DNA of 64,000 bases from JAPLDA01 sp043787975. GTDB lineage: Bacteria > Bacteroidota > Bacteroidia > AKYH767-A > 2013-40CM-41-45. Every line of letters starts with the position of its first letter. Position 1 is the stretch's first letter. A program made the translations under genes and the position numbers. Below, piece by piece: positions 42,141 through 51,971 of this stretch. The DNA is taken from NCBI GenBank assembly GCA_043787975.1, contig JAYVUK010000062.1:1-64000 (forward strand). The letters are read 5' to 3'. The notes under the pieces were generated by a model. It worked only from the letters and a program-made list of their open reading frames with translations, had not been told where the DNA came from and searched no databases.

Positions 42141-44288
42141 ATGTCAAATCAAGGAATTATTAAAACATTCGATATCGGTGATGGAAGAACGATCTCTATC
42201 GAAACAGGAAGATTAGCAAAACAGGCAAACGGTTCAGTCGTGGTGAGAATGGGAGATGCCATGTTGCTTGCTACAGTCGTTTCAACAAAGGATGCAAAAG
42301 CAGGAGTGGATTTTTTACCGCTGTCTGTTGATTACCAGGAAAAGTTCGCTTCCATGGGAAAATTTCCCGGTGGATTCTTTAAAAGAGAAGCAAGACTTTC
42401 AGAACATGAAATATTAATCAGTCGCTTAATTGATCGCGCTTTAAGGCCATTGTTTCCAGATGATTATCATTCTGAAATTCAAGTGATGGTTACAATGATT
42501 TCAGGAGATAAAAATATTACTCCCGATGCAATGGCTTGTCTTGCAGCATCAGCGGCGATTACGATTTCAGATATTCCATTCAACGGTCCGATCTCCGAAG
42601 TGAGAGTAGCTCGTATTGACGGAAAGCTTTGTGTAAATCCATACATAAAAGATTTGGAGCGCGCAGACATCGACCTTATGATTGCCGCTTCCATGGAAGA
42701 CATCGTGATGGTGGAAGGTGAGATGAAAGAAATCTCCGAAGAAGAAATGCTGACAGCGATTAAGTTTGGCCATGAAGCGATCAAGTTACAGTGTAAAGCA
42801 CAGCTTGAACTTCGCGAGATGTGTGGCAACAAACCGAAACGTGAATACTCTCATGAGACACATGATGAAGAACTCCGCGAGAAAATAAAAGTTGCTACCT
42901 ACGATAAAGTATATGAGATCGCCCGCGCTGCAAAGGGCAAAGCGGAAAGAAGTGAAGCGTTTGGAAAAATATTGGAAGATTTTATTGCCACGGTTCCTGA
43001 AGAAGAACGCGCAGCAAAAGCGTTGATGATCAAAGGATATTTCTTTGATGTTGAAAGCGAAGCGATGCGTGCTTGCATCCTCAATGAAGGTGTGCGTTTA
43101 GACGGCAGAAAAACGACTGATATTCGCCCGATCTGGTGCGAAGTGGATTATCTTCCTTCTACACATGGTTCAGCTATCTTCACTCGTGGAGAAACACAAT
43201 CATTGACCAGTGTTACACTTGGTAGCAAACTCGATGAGCAAACGATTGACCTTGCGATGAAAGAAGGTTCTTCGAAGTTCATGTTGCATTATAATTTCCC
43301 TTCCTTTTCAACCGGTGAAGTAAAACCAAACCGTGGTCCGGGCAGAAGAGAAGTAGGTCATGGTAATTTGGCCATGCGTTCATTGAAAGTGATGCTTCCA
43401 TCAGAAGCAGATTGTCCTTATACAATCCGTGTCGTATCGGATATCCTGGAGTCGAATGGTTCTTCTTCGATGGCAACAGTTTGTGCAGGTACGCTTGCGC
43501 TCATGGATGCAGGTATCAAATTGCAACGACCTGTTTCAGGTATTGCAATGGGATTGATTACAGATGGCAAAGGAAAGTTTGCTGTGTTGTCCGACATTCT
43601 TGGTGATGAAGATCATCTTGGTGACATGGACTTCAAAGTAACCGGAACTGAAAAAGGAATTTGTGCATGCCAGATGGATTTAAAAATTCACGGACTGCCT
43701 TTTGAAATCATGTTGAAGGCGTTATCGCAGGCACGTGAAGGAAGACTTCACATCCTGAAAGAGATGATGAAGACGCTTTCTGCTCCGCGTGCTGATTACA
43801 AACCACATGCTCCTCGTATCGAGAAGATGATTATTGCAAAAGAATTTATCGGTGCTGTAATCGGGCCCGGTGGAAAAGTGATCCAGGAAATGCAGCGTGA
43901 AACCAATACCACCATCTCCATCGAAGAAATAGATAACCAGGGTGTGATTGAAATCTCATCGACAGATAAAGCATCGATTGATGCTGCGATGGCAAGAATC
44001 AGATCCATCACGGCTGTTCCAGAAATCGGAACTGTGTACGATGGAAAAGTAAAAAGCATCATGGACTTCGGAGCGTTTGTTGAAATAATCCCGGGAAAAG
44101 ACGGCTTGCTTCACATCTCTGAAATCAGTTGGGATCGTCTCAACACGATGGAAGGTGTTTTCAAAGAAGGAGAAATCATCAAAGTAAAACTGATTGACGT
44201 GGATAAGAAGACAGGCAAGATGAAACTTTCAAGAAAGGTTCTTCTTCCGCGTCCTGAGAAAAAAGCAGAGGGACAGGTTCAGTCGTAG
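42141..44288 (+). CDS. pnp: Polyribonucleotide nucleotidyltransferase (PNPase)
   Basis: The 715-aa protein has the full PNPase layout: two RNase PH domains (about 10-145 and 310-540), with F-F-K-R-E and the second-core F-T-R-G-E-T-Q and G-P-G-R-R-E-V-G-H-G segments, then a KH domain (about 553-615, I-G-P-G-G-K-V-I-Q-E-M) and an S1 domain (about 622-695, V-K-S-I-M-D-F-G-A-F-V-E). It degrades RNA 3'-5' phosphorolytically. Confidence 0.97.
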   Translation: MSNQGIIKTFDIGDGRTISIETGRLAKQANGSVVVRMGDAMLLATVVSTKDAKAGVDFLPLSVDYQEKFASMGKFPGGFFKREARLSEHEILISRLIDRALRPLFPDDYHSEIQVMVTMISGDKNITPDAMACLAASAAITISDIPFNGPISEVRVARIDGKLCVNPYIKDLERADIDLMIAASMEDIVMVEGEMKEISEEEMLTAIKFGHEAIKLQCKAQLELREMCGNKPKREYSHETHDEELREKIKVATYDKVYEIARAAKGKAERSEAFGKILEDFIATVPEEERAAKALMIKGYFFDVESEAMRACILNEGVRLDGRKTTDIRPIWCEVDYLPSTHGSAIFTRGETQSLTSVTLGSKLDEQTIDLAMKEGSSKFMLHYNFPSFSTGEVKPNRGPGRREVGHGNLAMRSLKVMLPSEADCPYTIRVVSDILESNGSSSMATVCAGTLALMDAGIKLQRPVSGIAMGLITDGKGKFAVLSDILGDEDHLGDMDFKVTGTEKGICACQMDLKIHGLPFEIMLKALSQAREGRLHILKEMMKTLSAPRADYKPHAPRIEKMIIAKEFIGAVIGPGGKVIQEMQRETNTTISIEEIDNQGVIEISSTDKASIDAAMARIRSITAVPEIGTVYDGKVKSIMDFGAFVEIIPGKDGLLHISEISWDRLNTMEGVFKEGEIIKVKLIDVDKKTGKMKLSRKVLLPRPEKKAEGQVQS

Positions 44289-44339
44289 TCTCGTAGGTAT
44301 TTAGAATTTGGTATTTAGAGCAGTGGGCAGAGATGTTTG

Positions 44340-44490
44340 CTGCTTTTTTATTATCATCGAAATACGAATATGTACGAATGTACGAATTACGAATGGCAGC
44401 CAGCATTCGTAAATACGTACTCATTCGTAATTCGTAGTTTGGTAAGGATTCGTATTTCGTTGTCTTGGTTTCGTACTAATTCGTATTTCG
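44340..44490. repeat. TACGAAT / ATTCGTA word array between pnp and the T9SS gene
   Basis: About five copies of an (A)TACGAAT word are followed by about seven copies of its reverse complement ATTCGTA, separated by GGCAGCCAGC. The halves can pair into a long imperfect hairpin. The same word recurs at 34046-34083 and 47531-47608. Confidence 0.8.
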
Positions 44491-44543
44491 ATTATTAGAG
44501 TATCTTGCATTTACTTTTCTATCGCATCCTAAAGGAAACACGT

Positions 44544-47531
44544 ATGAAATCATCATTAAGTATAAAAATTAATAAACTGTTACTCTTTATTGCCTTAGCA
44601 CTCAATGCAAATATTAATTACGCGCAATGGCATAATATAAATGGTACTTACGTAAGAAATGGGTTTTGTTTTTTGCCAGATGGAACAGATATTATCACTG
44701 GAAGTGACAATGGGGTTTATAAATCAATTCATCCAGACAGTAGTTGGATTCGATTGGGCACAGGGTTGACAAGTTCACTTGTTTTCTCAATAATTAAATC
44801 AGGGGCAACTGTTTTTGCCGGAACGGCAAATGGTGTATTTAGGTCCACTGACAATTGTAATAGCTGGACTCTAGCAAATAATGGTTTAACAAATGATACT
44901 GTGAATGCGTTAGGGGTATCAGGTGCGACAACTATTTTTGCAGGTACGTTTCATGGAGTATATATGTCAACCGATAATGGCGATAACTGGTCGCAAGTTG
45001 GTTTATCATTTTCAAACTATATGGTGCTTTCTATTAAAACTCATGATTCAACTATCTATGCCGGTACAGCGAATGGACTGTTTAAGTCCGTTGACAATGG
45101 TAACAGTTGGATGATGCCATCTTTGACAGGACATGAGATCAATGAAATTGTTTTGGATAGTAATGTTGTTTATGCAGGAACTGAGGCAGGATTGTATTAT
45201 TCTAGCAACTTTGGCAATTCCTGGAATCTGTACACCAATACTACCTATATATATTCTTTACAAAAAGTAGGTGATACTTTATTTGTAGGCGGCGAATACG
45301 GATTACGTTCATTCACACAAATTAATGGCATTTGGACGACTTATTCTGCATTTAATCACACTGTAATAAGTCTTGGGTATGATGGAGCCAATATTCTGAT
45401 TGGAACTTACCTTGATGGAGTGTTCACATACTCTCAAAGTAGTGGTATTTTTACGATGCGCCAGCCATGTTTACCGATGTGGTCGCATGTAACTTCAACC
45501 GTAGGAATAGGGTCAAGTATTATTACGGTAGCTGATGGCGATCTATATTTATCTCCAAATGAAGGTAAAAGTTGGATAAAACTATCTACACCATATCCAG
45601 CGGCCATGCTCACAATCAATGGAGCAAATTTATGGCTTGGAACTTCAATGGGAGTTTTCTTATCAACTGATATAGGGTATACCTGGATACCAGCTAATAT
45701 AGGATTGGTCCAAAGCATATATGATATTTCCATTTTAGGTACAAGAATTTACTCAGGTGTTATTGACCATATTTACGTTTCAACAAATAATGGCAGCAGT
45801 TGGAGTTCCGTCAGTTCCGGCCTTATGTCATCTATCTATCCTTACACAAGAGTGGTCTCTTATGGATCTAATTTGATTTCTTTTGCTGATCATGTATATA
45901 AATCAACAAATAATGGCGCAAACTGGACGCAGCTGGTAACGGGGAATATATATACTACAGAAGATGTCGCTTATACCGGATCAAATTTATTTATTGTTAT
46001 GGCAGGTGACGGTATTAAATTATCGACAAACCATGGTGCAACATGGTCAAGTGTTAATACGGGTCTTTCAAACCTTGTATTAAATGCTATTACAACATAT
46101 GATTCTAATATCTTTGTCGCTGGGCGCCAGAGCGATGTATATTTCAGCACGAACAATGGAACATCATGGGATTCCATAAATGAAGGATTGCCCCATGGTG
46201 TGTGGACAATTAGGCTATCGGTGGTCGGGTCTTCTATCTATTTAGGATCAGATGGTGATGGCCTATTCAAAAGGGATTTATCGGAACTGGTATGCGAAAC
46301 ATCATCATTTTTGAATATATCTACATGTGGTCCTTTTACTTCGCCAAGTGGTAATCATATCTGGGCTACATCGGGTTTCTACTACGATACAATTCCTAAT
46401 TCGAATGGATGCGATAGCATGATCACTATTCATTTGTCAGTCAATAATAGTACAACTTCAAATTTAATAGTTGCAGCTTGCAACAGCTATCTTTCTTCAA
46501 GTGGTAATTATATATGGACAAATTCCGGAGTTTATTATGATACAATTCCTAATGCCAACGGATGCGATAGCATTATGACCATTAACCTGATGATTGGTAC
46601 AGTAAATACTTTTTCCAGTCAAAATATATCTTCTTGCAACAGTTTTATATCTCCGAGCGGCCATTATCAATGGATCTTGTCCGGCACCTATCATGATACC
46701 ATCCCGAATTATACAGGTTGTGACAGCATCCTTGTTATAAATCTTTCAATATACAGTTCAACATTTTCTTTTTTAAACGTCGTGACCTGTGACAACTATG
46801 TTTCTCCAAGTGGAAATTATTTCTGGACAGCTTCAGGAATTTATCATGATACAATTCCAAATGCGACTGGTTGTGATAGCGTCATTATTATTAATCTTAT
46901 TATTAATCAAAGTAATTTTTCTTCAATTACTGTTTTCTCATGTTCAAATTATATATCACCGAGTGGAAGCCATCTCTGGACGTCATCAGGCACCTACCAG
47001 GATACAATAACTAACCAGTTGGGATGCGATAGCATAATTTCAATATATCTTATAATTGATAGCATTGATGCTTCTGTTTCAGCTATTGATGATTTACTAA
47101 TTGCGAATCAAGCCGGTGCAGTCTATCAATGGTTGGATTGTGATAACGGGTTTTCAGAAATTCCGGGAGCTACAAATCAGTCGTTAGTTGGGATTAGTGG
47201 GAATTATGCTGTTGAGATTACCTTAAACTCATGCATTGATACTTCGGAATGTTATCTTGTTACATCCATTGGTCCAGATGGAAGTAATCTGCAAGATGGA
47301 TTTATTCGGTCTCCTAATCCAGCGACCTCACGATTGACAATCTCATTAAGCAATCATAAAAAAGCCGAAGTAACCATAGCAGATATAACAGGCAAAATAA
47401 TTTTCTCAACAACCACGAGAGAAACACCGCAACTCGAAATCAACACAAAAGATTTTGCAGATGGAATTTATATTGTGCAAGTAAAAACGGAGGAGTGGGT
47501 GGAGACGAGGAAGGTGGTTGTTACAAGGTAG
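44544..47531 (+). CDS. T9SS-secreted protein: BNR/YCF48-like propeller plus GCDS repeats
   Basis: The ATG at 44544 gives 995 aa with a signal peptide ending I-N-Y-A-Q; a longer TTG frame only adds upstream sequence. Residues about 30-590 contain about a dozen blades with G-V-(Y/F)-x-S-T-D-N-G-x-x-W, the Asp-box/YCF48-like propeller pattern. Residues about 595-845 hold five 51-52 aa repeats (C-x-S-Y-x-S-P-S-G-N-Y-x-W ... D-T-I-P-N-x-x-G-C-D-S), the same family as the tandem repeats at the left edge. A T9SS type A sorting domain (S-P-N-P-A-T-S-R-L-T near 915) ends the protein. It is probably a surface adhesin or sensor with no known ligand. Confidence 0.85.
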   Translation: MKSSLSIKINKLLLFIALALNANINYAQWHNINGTYVRNGFCFLPDGTDIITGSDNGVYKSIHPDSSWIRLGTGLTSSLVFSIIKSGATVFAGTANGVFRSTDNCNSWTLANNGLTNDTVNALGVSGATTIFAGTFHGVYMSTDNGDNWSQVGLSFSNYMVLSIKTHDSTIYAGTANGLFKSVDNGNSWMMPSLTGHEINEIVLDSNVVYAGTEAGLYYSSNFGNSWNLYTNTTYIYSLQKVGDTLFVGGEYGLRSFTQINGIWTTYSAFNHTVISLGYDGANILIGTYLDGVFTYSQSSGIFTMRQPCLPMWSHVTSTVGIGSSIITVADGDLYLSPNEGKSWIKLSTPYPAAMLTINGANLWLGTSMGVFLSTDIGYTWIPANIGLVQSIYDISILGTRIYSGVIDHIYVSTNNGSSWSSVSSGLMSSIYPYTRVVSYGSNLISFADHVYKSTNNGANWTQLVTGNIYTTEDVAYTGSNLFIVMAGDGIKLSTNHGATWSSVNTGLSNLVLNAITTYDSNIFVAGRQSDVYFSTNNGTSWDSINEGLPHGVWTIRLSVVGSSIYLGSDGDGLFKRDLSELVCETSSFLNISTCGPFTSPSGNHIWATSGFYYDTIPNSNGCDSMITIHLSVNNSTTSNLIVAACNSYLSSSGNYIWTNSGVYYDTIPNANGCDSIMTINLMIGTVNTFSSQNISSCNSFISPSGHYQWILSGTYHDTIPNYTGCDSILVINLSIYSSTFSFLNVVTCDNYVSPSGNYFWTASGIYHDTIPNATGCDSVIIINLIINQSNFSSITVFSCSNYISPSGSHLWTSSGTYQDTITNQLGCDSIISIYLIIDSIDASVSAIDDLLIANQAGAVYQWLDCDNGFSEIPGATNQSLVGISGNYAVEITLNSCIDTSECYLVTSIGPDGSNLQDGFIRSPNPATSRLTISLSNHKKAEVTIADITGKIIFSTTTRETPQLEINTKDFADGIYIVQVKTEEWVETRKVVVTR
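46326..47093 (+). repeat. Five diverged 51-52 aa GCDS coding repeats
   Basis: The first Cys codon of each unit lies at 46326, 46479, 46635, 46788 and 46941, spacings of 153 or 156 bp. Copies have diverged, unlike the nearly identical copies of the same repeat family at the left edge. Confidence 0.85.
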
Positions 47532-47608
47532 CATCTGCGAAATACGAATCTTTACGAAATACGAATGCGGGCTGCTTTCGTATTTCGTCTTTTTTCGTAT
47601 TTCGCAGT
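47531..47608. repeat. GAAATACGAAT / TTCGTATTTCG hairpin repeat
   Basis: Two or three copies of CGAAATACGAA are followed by two copies of the reverse complement, with T-runs between. It could act as a terminator for the T9SS gene. Confidence 0.7.
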
Positions 47609-47715
47609 TTGTTGTGTAAGGATTTTTAGTTGTTTTTAAGAAAAGGTATGAAACTAAATGAAAAGACAGCCGTTCTAATCATTCAGTAAATCATACTTAA
47701 ACTTAACATGAACGA

Positions 47716-48585
47716 ATGCGTCAGCTAAAAATTACCAAACAGGTTACTAACCGTGAAACAGCTTCCCTCGACAAATACCTACAGGAAATCGGAAGAGTAG
47801 AATTAATCACTGCCGAAGAGGAAGTGCGATTAGCACAAGCCATTAAGAAAGGCGATCAGCGGGCACTGGAGAAACTTACTAAAGCGAATCTTCGCTTCGT
47901 GGTTTCCGTTGCCAAACAATACCAAAACCAGGGACTCACATTGGGCGATTTAATCAACGAGGGAAATCTCGGTTTGATCAAAGCAGCACAACGTTTCGAT
48001 GAAACACGAGGCTTCAAGTTTATATCGTATGCCGTGTGGTGGATTCGTCAGTCTATTTTGCAGGCGCTTGCTGAGCAAAGCCGTATTGTGCGTCTTCCTT
48101 TAAATAAAATTGGTTCTATTAACAAGATCAATAAAGCTTTCTCCAAGCTTGAACAGGAGTTCGAGCGTGAACCTTCTCCGGAAGAAATTGCAGTTGTACT
48201 TGAACTGACTTCAGATGATATCAAAGATACTATGCGTTCTGCAGGCCGTCACGTTTCGATGGACGCTCCGCTGAGTTCAGGAGAAGATACAGGCAATCTC
48301 TTGGATGTTCTCGAAGACGAAGACCAGCCGCATCCTGACCAGTCACTCATGAATGAGTCGCTGAGACGCGAAGTTGAACGTGCTCTTTACACACTTACAA
48401 CACGCGAAGCGGATGTGATCAAATTATATTTCGGATTGGAACCGGGTGAACAACCGATGACACTCGAAGAAATCGGTGACCGTTTTGATCTTACGCGCGA
48501 ACGTGTGAGACAGATCAAAGAAAAAGCAATCCGGAGGTTGAAGCATACGTCACGCAGTAAAATTTTAAAAACATATTTAGGCTAA
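47716..48585 (+). CDS. rpoD: Primary RNA polymerase sigma factor RpoD/SigA
   Basis: The 289-aa protein is the short primary sigma typical of Bacteroidota, lacking most of region 1.1. Region 1.2 (S-L-D-K-Y-L-Q-E-I-G), region 2 (residues about 50-125: A-N-L-R-F-V-V-S-V-A, Y-A-V-W-W-I-R-Q-S-I), region 3 and region 4 (T-R-E-A-D-V-I-K-L-Y-F-G, helix-turn-helix with L-T-R-E-R-V-R-Q-I-K) are all present. It recognises the TTTG / TAnnTTTG promoters seen across the window. A strong hairpin follows. Confidence 0.96.
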   Translation: MRQLKITKQVTNRETASLDKYLQEIGRVELITAEEEVRLAQAIKKGDQRALEKLTKANLRFVVSVAKQYQNQGLTLGDLINEGNLGLIKAAQRFDETRGFKFISYAVWWIRQSILQALAEQSRIVRLPLNKIGSINKINKAFSKLEQEFEREPSPEEIAVVLELTSDDIKDTMRSAGRHVSMDAPLSSGEDTGNLLDVLEDEDQPHPDQSLMNESLRREVERALYTLTTREADVIKLYFGLEPGEQPMTLEEIGDRFDLTRERVRQIKEKAIRRLKHTSRSKILKTYLG

Positions 48586-48602
48586 TTTAAATTAGCAGCA
48601 GT

Positions 48603-48650
48603 AAACAGCGGCAGTAAGCAGGAACCTCCTCTTATTGCCGCTGTTTTCTT
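48603..48650 (+). terminator. Terminator-like hairpin after rpoD
   Basis: AAACAGCGGCAGTAAG pairs with CTTATTGCCGCTGTTT (one G-T wobble) and runs into TTTTC. Further GCAGTAAGCAG / CTGCTTACTGC words follow to about 48677, making this another word-iterated spacer. Confidence 0.7.
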
Positions 48651-48679
48651 TACTGCCTACTGCAACTGCTTACTGCAGC

Positions 48680-49474
48680 TTAAAGTCGCATCCCGCTCAT
48701 CTCTTCTATACTTTCACTGAGGAGCTTGTAAATCTGTTTAAACTCTTTTTTATTACTCAACATTTTAAGATGTCCTTCAATAACTGTTGTGTCTCCTCTT
48801 TTTGCAGGACCTGTTTGCATGTTGAGAGGAGAATCATGCTGAACTTTCAATGCAGTTTCAAGAATTAAGGGGCGAAAAAGATCGAATGAAATTTTTTCCT
48901 GCGAAAGAATATGTTCTGCAATCGCGAAAAGATGGTTGCTAAAGTTGTTTGCAAACACGGCAGCGAGATGAACTTTCTTTCGCTGGTCAGAATTGATGTA
49001 ATGAATTTTTTTGGTGATGCTTTTAGCAAGCGTTGCAATTTTCTTTTTCGCGACAGGATTATTTGCTTCTAAACAGACAGGAATATTTTTGAAAACCACG
49101 TTGTGTTTGGCTGAAAATGTTTGAACAGGATAAAGGACTCCAGTGTTTTTAAATTTCTTTCCAAAGACTTTTATTGACACAGAGCCTGATGAATGGAGGA
49201 AGACGGGTTTAATGTTTAATGTTTGAAGTTTAAGGTTTTCCAAACCTGAGACTATTTCTTTAATTGAATTGTCAGTTACAGCAATGATATAAATATCTGC
49301 TTGATTCGATATGTTTTTGAAGTCGTTTGTATACGAGCATGAAAGTTTTTTTGCCAGGATTTTCGCAGATGATTCACTCCTGCTGAATACCTGCAATATC
49401 CTATGGTTAGCTGCTTTCAGCGCTATGCCAAGTTGCGTGGCAACATTTCCGGAACCGATCAGTACAATTTTCAA
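48680..49474 (-). CDS. Rossmann-fold / DUF2520 protein
   Basis: The 264-aa protein has an N-terminal Rossmann domain (I-V-L-I-G-S-G-N-V-A-T at residues 3-13, NAD(P) site; V-F-S-R-S near 30) and a C-terminal helical DUF2520 domain with A-A-V-F-A-N-N-F-S-N-H. The family resembles pyrroline-5-carboxylate reductase and 6-phosphogluconate dehydrogenase relatives; its substrate is unknown. Translation starts at a TTG that overlaps the ccmF stop (TTGA) inside an AAAATTG word repeat. A TGA lies two codons upstream in frame, so no longer start exists. Confidence 0.85.
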   Translation of the reverse strand: MKIVLIGSGNVATQLGIALKAANHRILQVFSRSESSAKILAKKLSCSYTNDFKNISNQADIYIIAVTDNSIKEIVSGLENLKLQTLNIKPVFLHSSGSVSIKVFGKKFKNTGVLYPVQTFSAKHNVVFKNIPVCLEANNPVAKKKIATLAKSITKKIHYINSDQRKKVHLAAVFANNFSNHLFAIAEHILSQEKISFDLFRPLILETALKVQHDSPLNMQTGPAKRGDTTVIEGHLKMLSNKKEFKQIYKLLSESIEEMSGMRL

Positions 49475-51888
49475 TTTTCAATTTTCAATTTTCGAATTCT
49501 TCTCCTTATTGCCATAAAACTTCCGATAATCATTAAGATGCAGCCTGTCCAAAGAATATTGATTCCCGGAAATATAATTGCTTTCATGATGATGAAGTCA
49601 TGTTTGTTCGATTTTTTTTCACTCACTTGTAGATCCACTTTTCCTGAATTCGGATCAATTTTGCTGAATGAGAATTTTAATCCAAGTGAATCAACTTTTG
49701 CTTCCTTAGAAAATGCATTGAAATTTTTAATGACAAAAACAGGTTGTGCGTCATACAATCTTTTGTTCACGTCTTCAATTTTTAATCTGGCTCCAACGGC
49801 AATGTCAGCATCACCCAGTCCGAATTCTTTTCTGTCAATGTCTTTTGAAAGCCCTTCAAATATTACAAAGCTGTTGCTCGTCATAAAGGTATCGCCGATG
49901 GCAATGGTTTGTGTTTTCGGTGGTTGGTATTCATCATTCGGATCAGCATTCTTTGAATTATCCATTTCCACATACGTGAGGTGCGTATAGATGTCTTTTG
50001 TAAGAAAACGTTCAGTGGAAGGTTCAGAAACATTTCCCATCCGGTCATTCAACTGGTAAACAGGATGAAGCTCAAATGCTTTCTCTTTCGCTCCCGTGGA
50101 AGGATTCATCTTGAAGTATTCAATGGTGTAAAACACATTCACCCCTTTTTGCACTTTGTCTTTGTAGGTGACAAAATATTCACCCATCGGCAAGGTATCC
50201 GTCTTTTGTTCGATGAGAATATTTTCCTGGTTGGGAAAATCTTTGCCAAGGTTGATGGCCTTTACATTTTGTGAAATGATTTCCTTTTTCGAATTTGAAA
50301 TCAAGGCACCGAGTAAAATCATTCCGATACCGATATGTGCAACGGATGCGCCTGAATGTTCGAATTTTCCTTTTAGCACAGTGATGATGAAAGTGAAGTT
50401 TGCGGCAACCGCAAAAAGAGAAGCGAATAACAATGCATAATAATGCGGACGATAGGTTCCCAATTCAAATGAGGAAGCAATCGTAATCACCGCAGCAATG
50501 ATGATTGGAGGAATAATTTTTTTAAAGAAAAGTTTAGCGTCACTTTTTTTGTACTTAAAGAATTGCCCGATACCGATCAGCAGGCAAACAATCACGGCAA
50601 TCGGAATCTGCCAACTGTTGTAATGACTTATCGGATCCACGGGCGGAGCATTTTTCAGCCCGAATAATTTATTCCAGACAGGAAGTGAAGTAGTCGAAGT
50701 AATTTGAATGGCACCAATCACCAATACTAACATGCCGATGAACATCCAGAATTCGCGTGACGTGATATGCTCATCTTCTGTAGATGAAATGTGGCGATAA
50801 TTTTTGATCACGAGTACCAATGCAATGACTAAGAAGAAAAGCAAGTACACTAACAACTGTCCTGTCATTCCTAAATCTGTAAAGGCATGAACGGAAGTAT
50901 CTCCTAAAATTCCGCTGCGTGTAAGAAAAGTAGAGTAGAGGATGAGGATAAATGAGAAGATGCAGAGTAAGTAGGATGAAAGCAACGATGTGTTCCTGTG
51001 TTTGTAAATCAACATGACATGAGCCGCTCCGACCATTATCATCCACGGAACAAGTGAAGCATTCTCCACCGGATCCCACGCCCAGAAACCTCCGAAGCTC
51101 AAGGATTCATAGGCCCATGCAGCGCCCATGAGAATTCCTGTCCCGAGAATCATGACACTGAAAAAAGTCCAGGGTAATGCAGGCTTGATCCATTCTGAAT
51201 ATTTTTTTCGAAGTATTCCTGCGATGGCGAATGCAAACGGAATTACTGTGGAAGCAAATCCGAGAAAGAGCGTAGGAGGATGGATGGTCATCCAATAATT
51301 CTGCAAAAGCGGATTTAATCCTCTTCCGTCTTTTATCTTACTGAGATAGTCAGGCATTTTGATGAACGGAAGATTGGCGAAGTCAGGATGATCACGCAGC
51401 ATCACGAACGGATTGCTGCCGAGTTTGTAATTGAAAATAACAACACCCATGATCATGGACACAAGAAACACCTGGACGGTGCTGATGACAGTCATCACGC
51501 CGGATTCCCATTCACCGCCTTTATAGATGATGATCCATGATAACACACAATGCCAGAACATCCAAAGCAGGAAACTTCCTTCCTGTCCTTCCCAGAAACA
51601 GGAAAAGATGTACCGAAGCGGCATGATGCTGTTAGAATGCTCCCACACATAAGAATATTCAAGACGTTGCTTGATGATAAGATAAAAAATCAGTCCGAAA
51701 ATTCCGATAATGGAAAAGGTGTGTACTGCAAATGCTTTCCTGGCAAGGCTTTTCCATGATACTTCCTGTGTGCGAACAGAAAATGAATAGAAGATTACGG
51801 ATGCAATTGAAGCAACAAAAGCAAGGATGATAAGCAGATGCCCGATTTTTCCCCAGATTAATTGCTCACCGATGTATTGAATTTCCAT
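49471..51888 (-). CDS. ccmF: Cytochrome c haem lyase subunit CcmF
   Basis: The ATG at 51886-51888 gives 805 aa starting M-E-I-Q-Y-I-G-E-Q; a longer TTG frame only reads the repeat spacer. The haem-handling W-W-D domain reads F-G-G-F-W-A-W-D-P-V-E-N-A-S near residue 290, with His residues in the flanking helices, and about 14 transmembrane helices come before a C-terminal periplasmic region (about 600-780). It accepts haem from CcmE and attaches it to apocytochromes c. It is fifth in the leftward ccm operon. The last codons (K-L-K-I-E-N) come from the word repeat at the junction with the DUF2520 gene. Confidence 0.92.
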   Translation of the reverse strand: MEIQYIGEQLIWGKIGHLLIILAFVASIASVIFYSFSVRTQEVSWKSLARKAFAVHTFSIIGIFGLIFYLIIKQRLEYSYVWEHSNSIMPLRYIFSCFWEGQEGSFLLWMFWHCVLSWIIIYKGGEWESGVMTVISTVQVFLVSMIMGVVIFNYKLGSNPFVMLRDHPDFANLPFIKMPDYLSKIKDGRGLNPLLQNYWMTIHPPTLFLGFASTVIPFAFAIAGILRKKYSEWIKPALPWTFFSVMILGTGILMGAAWAYESLSFGGFWAWDPVENASLVPWMIMVGAAHVMLIYKHRNTSLLSSYLLCIFSFILILYSTFLTRSGILGDTSVHAFTDLGMTGQLLVYLLFFLVIALVLVIKNYRHISSTEDEHITSREFWMFIGMLVLVIGAIQITSTTSLPVWNKLFGLKNAPPVDPISHYNSWQIPIAVIVCLLIGIGQFFKYKKSDAKLFFKKIIPPIIIAAVITIASSFELGTYRPHYYALLFASLFAVAANFTFIITVLKGKFEHSGASVAHIGIGMILLGALISNSKKEIISQNVKAINLGKDFPNQENILIEQKTDTLPMGEYFVTYKDKVQKGVNVFYTIEYFKMNPSTGAKEKAFELHPVYQLNDRMGNVSEPSTERFLTKDIYTHLTYVEMDNSKNADPNDEYQPPKTQTIAIGDTFMTSNSFVIFEGLSKDIDRKEFGLGDADIAVGARLKIEDVNKRLYDAQPVFVIKNFNAFSKEAKVDSLGLKFSFSKIDPNSGKVDLQVSEKKSNKHDFIIMKAIIFPGINILWTGCILMIIGSFMAIRRRIRKLKIEN

Positions 51889-51971
51889 AGAAAAGTTAAT
51901 TGTTAAGTGTGAGTCGTTAATTGTCGTGTAGTAGCTTTCAAATAGGGAAACCAATAACAATTAACCATTAA
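51889..51971. repeat. GTTAATTG / CAATTAAC word spacer upstream of ccmF
   Basis: Two copies of GTTAATTGT near the ccmF start are mirrored by AACAATTAACCATTAAC at 51956-51972, so the spacer can fold into a hairpin. Confidence 0.65.
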
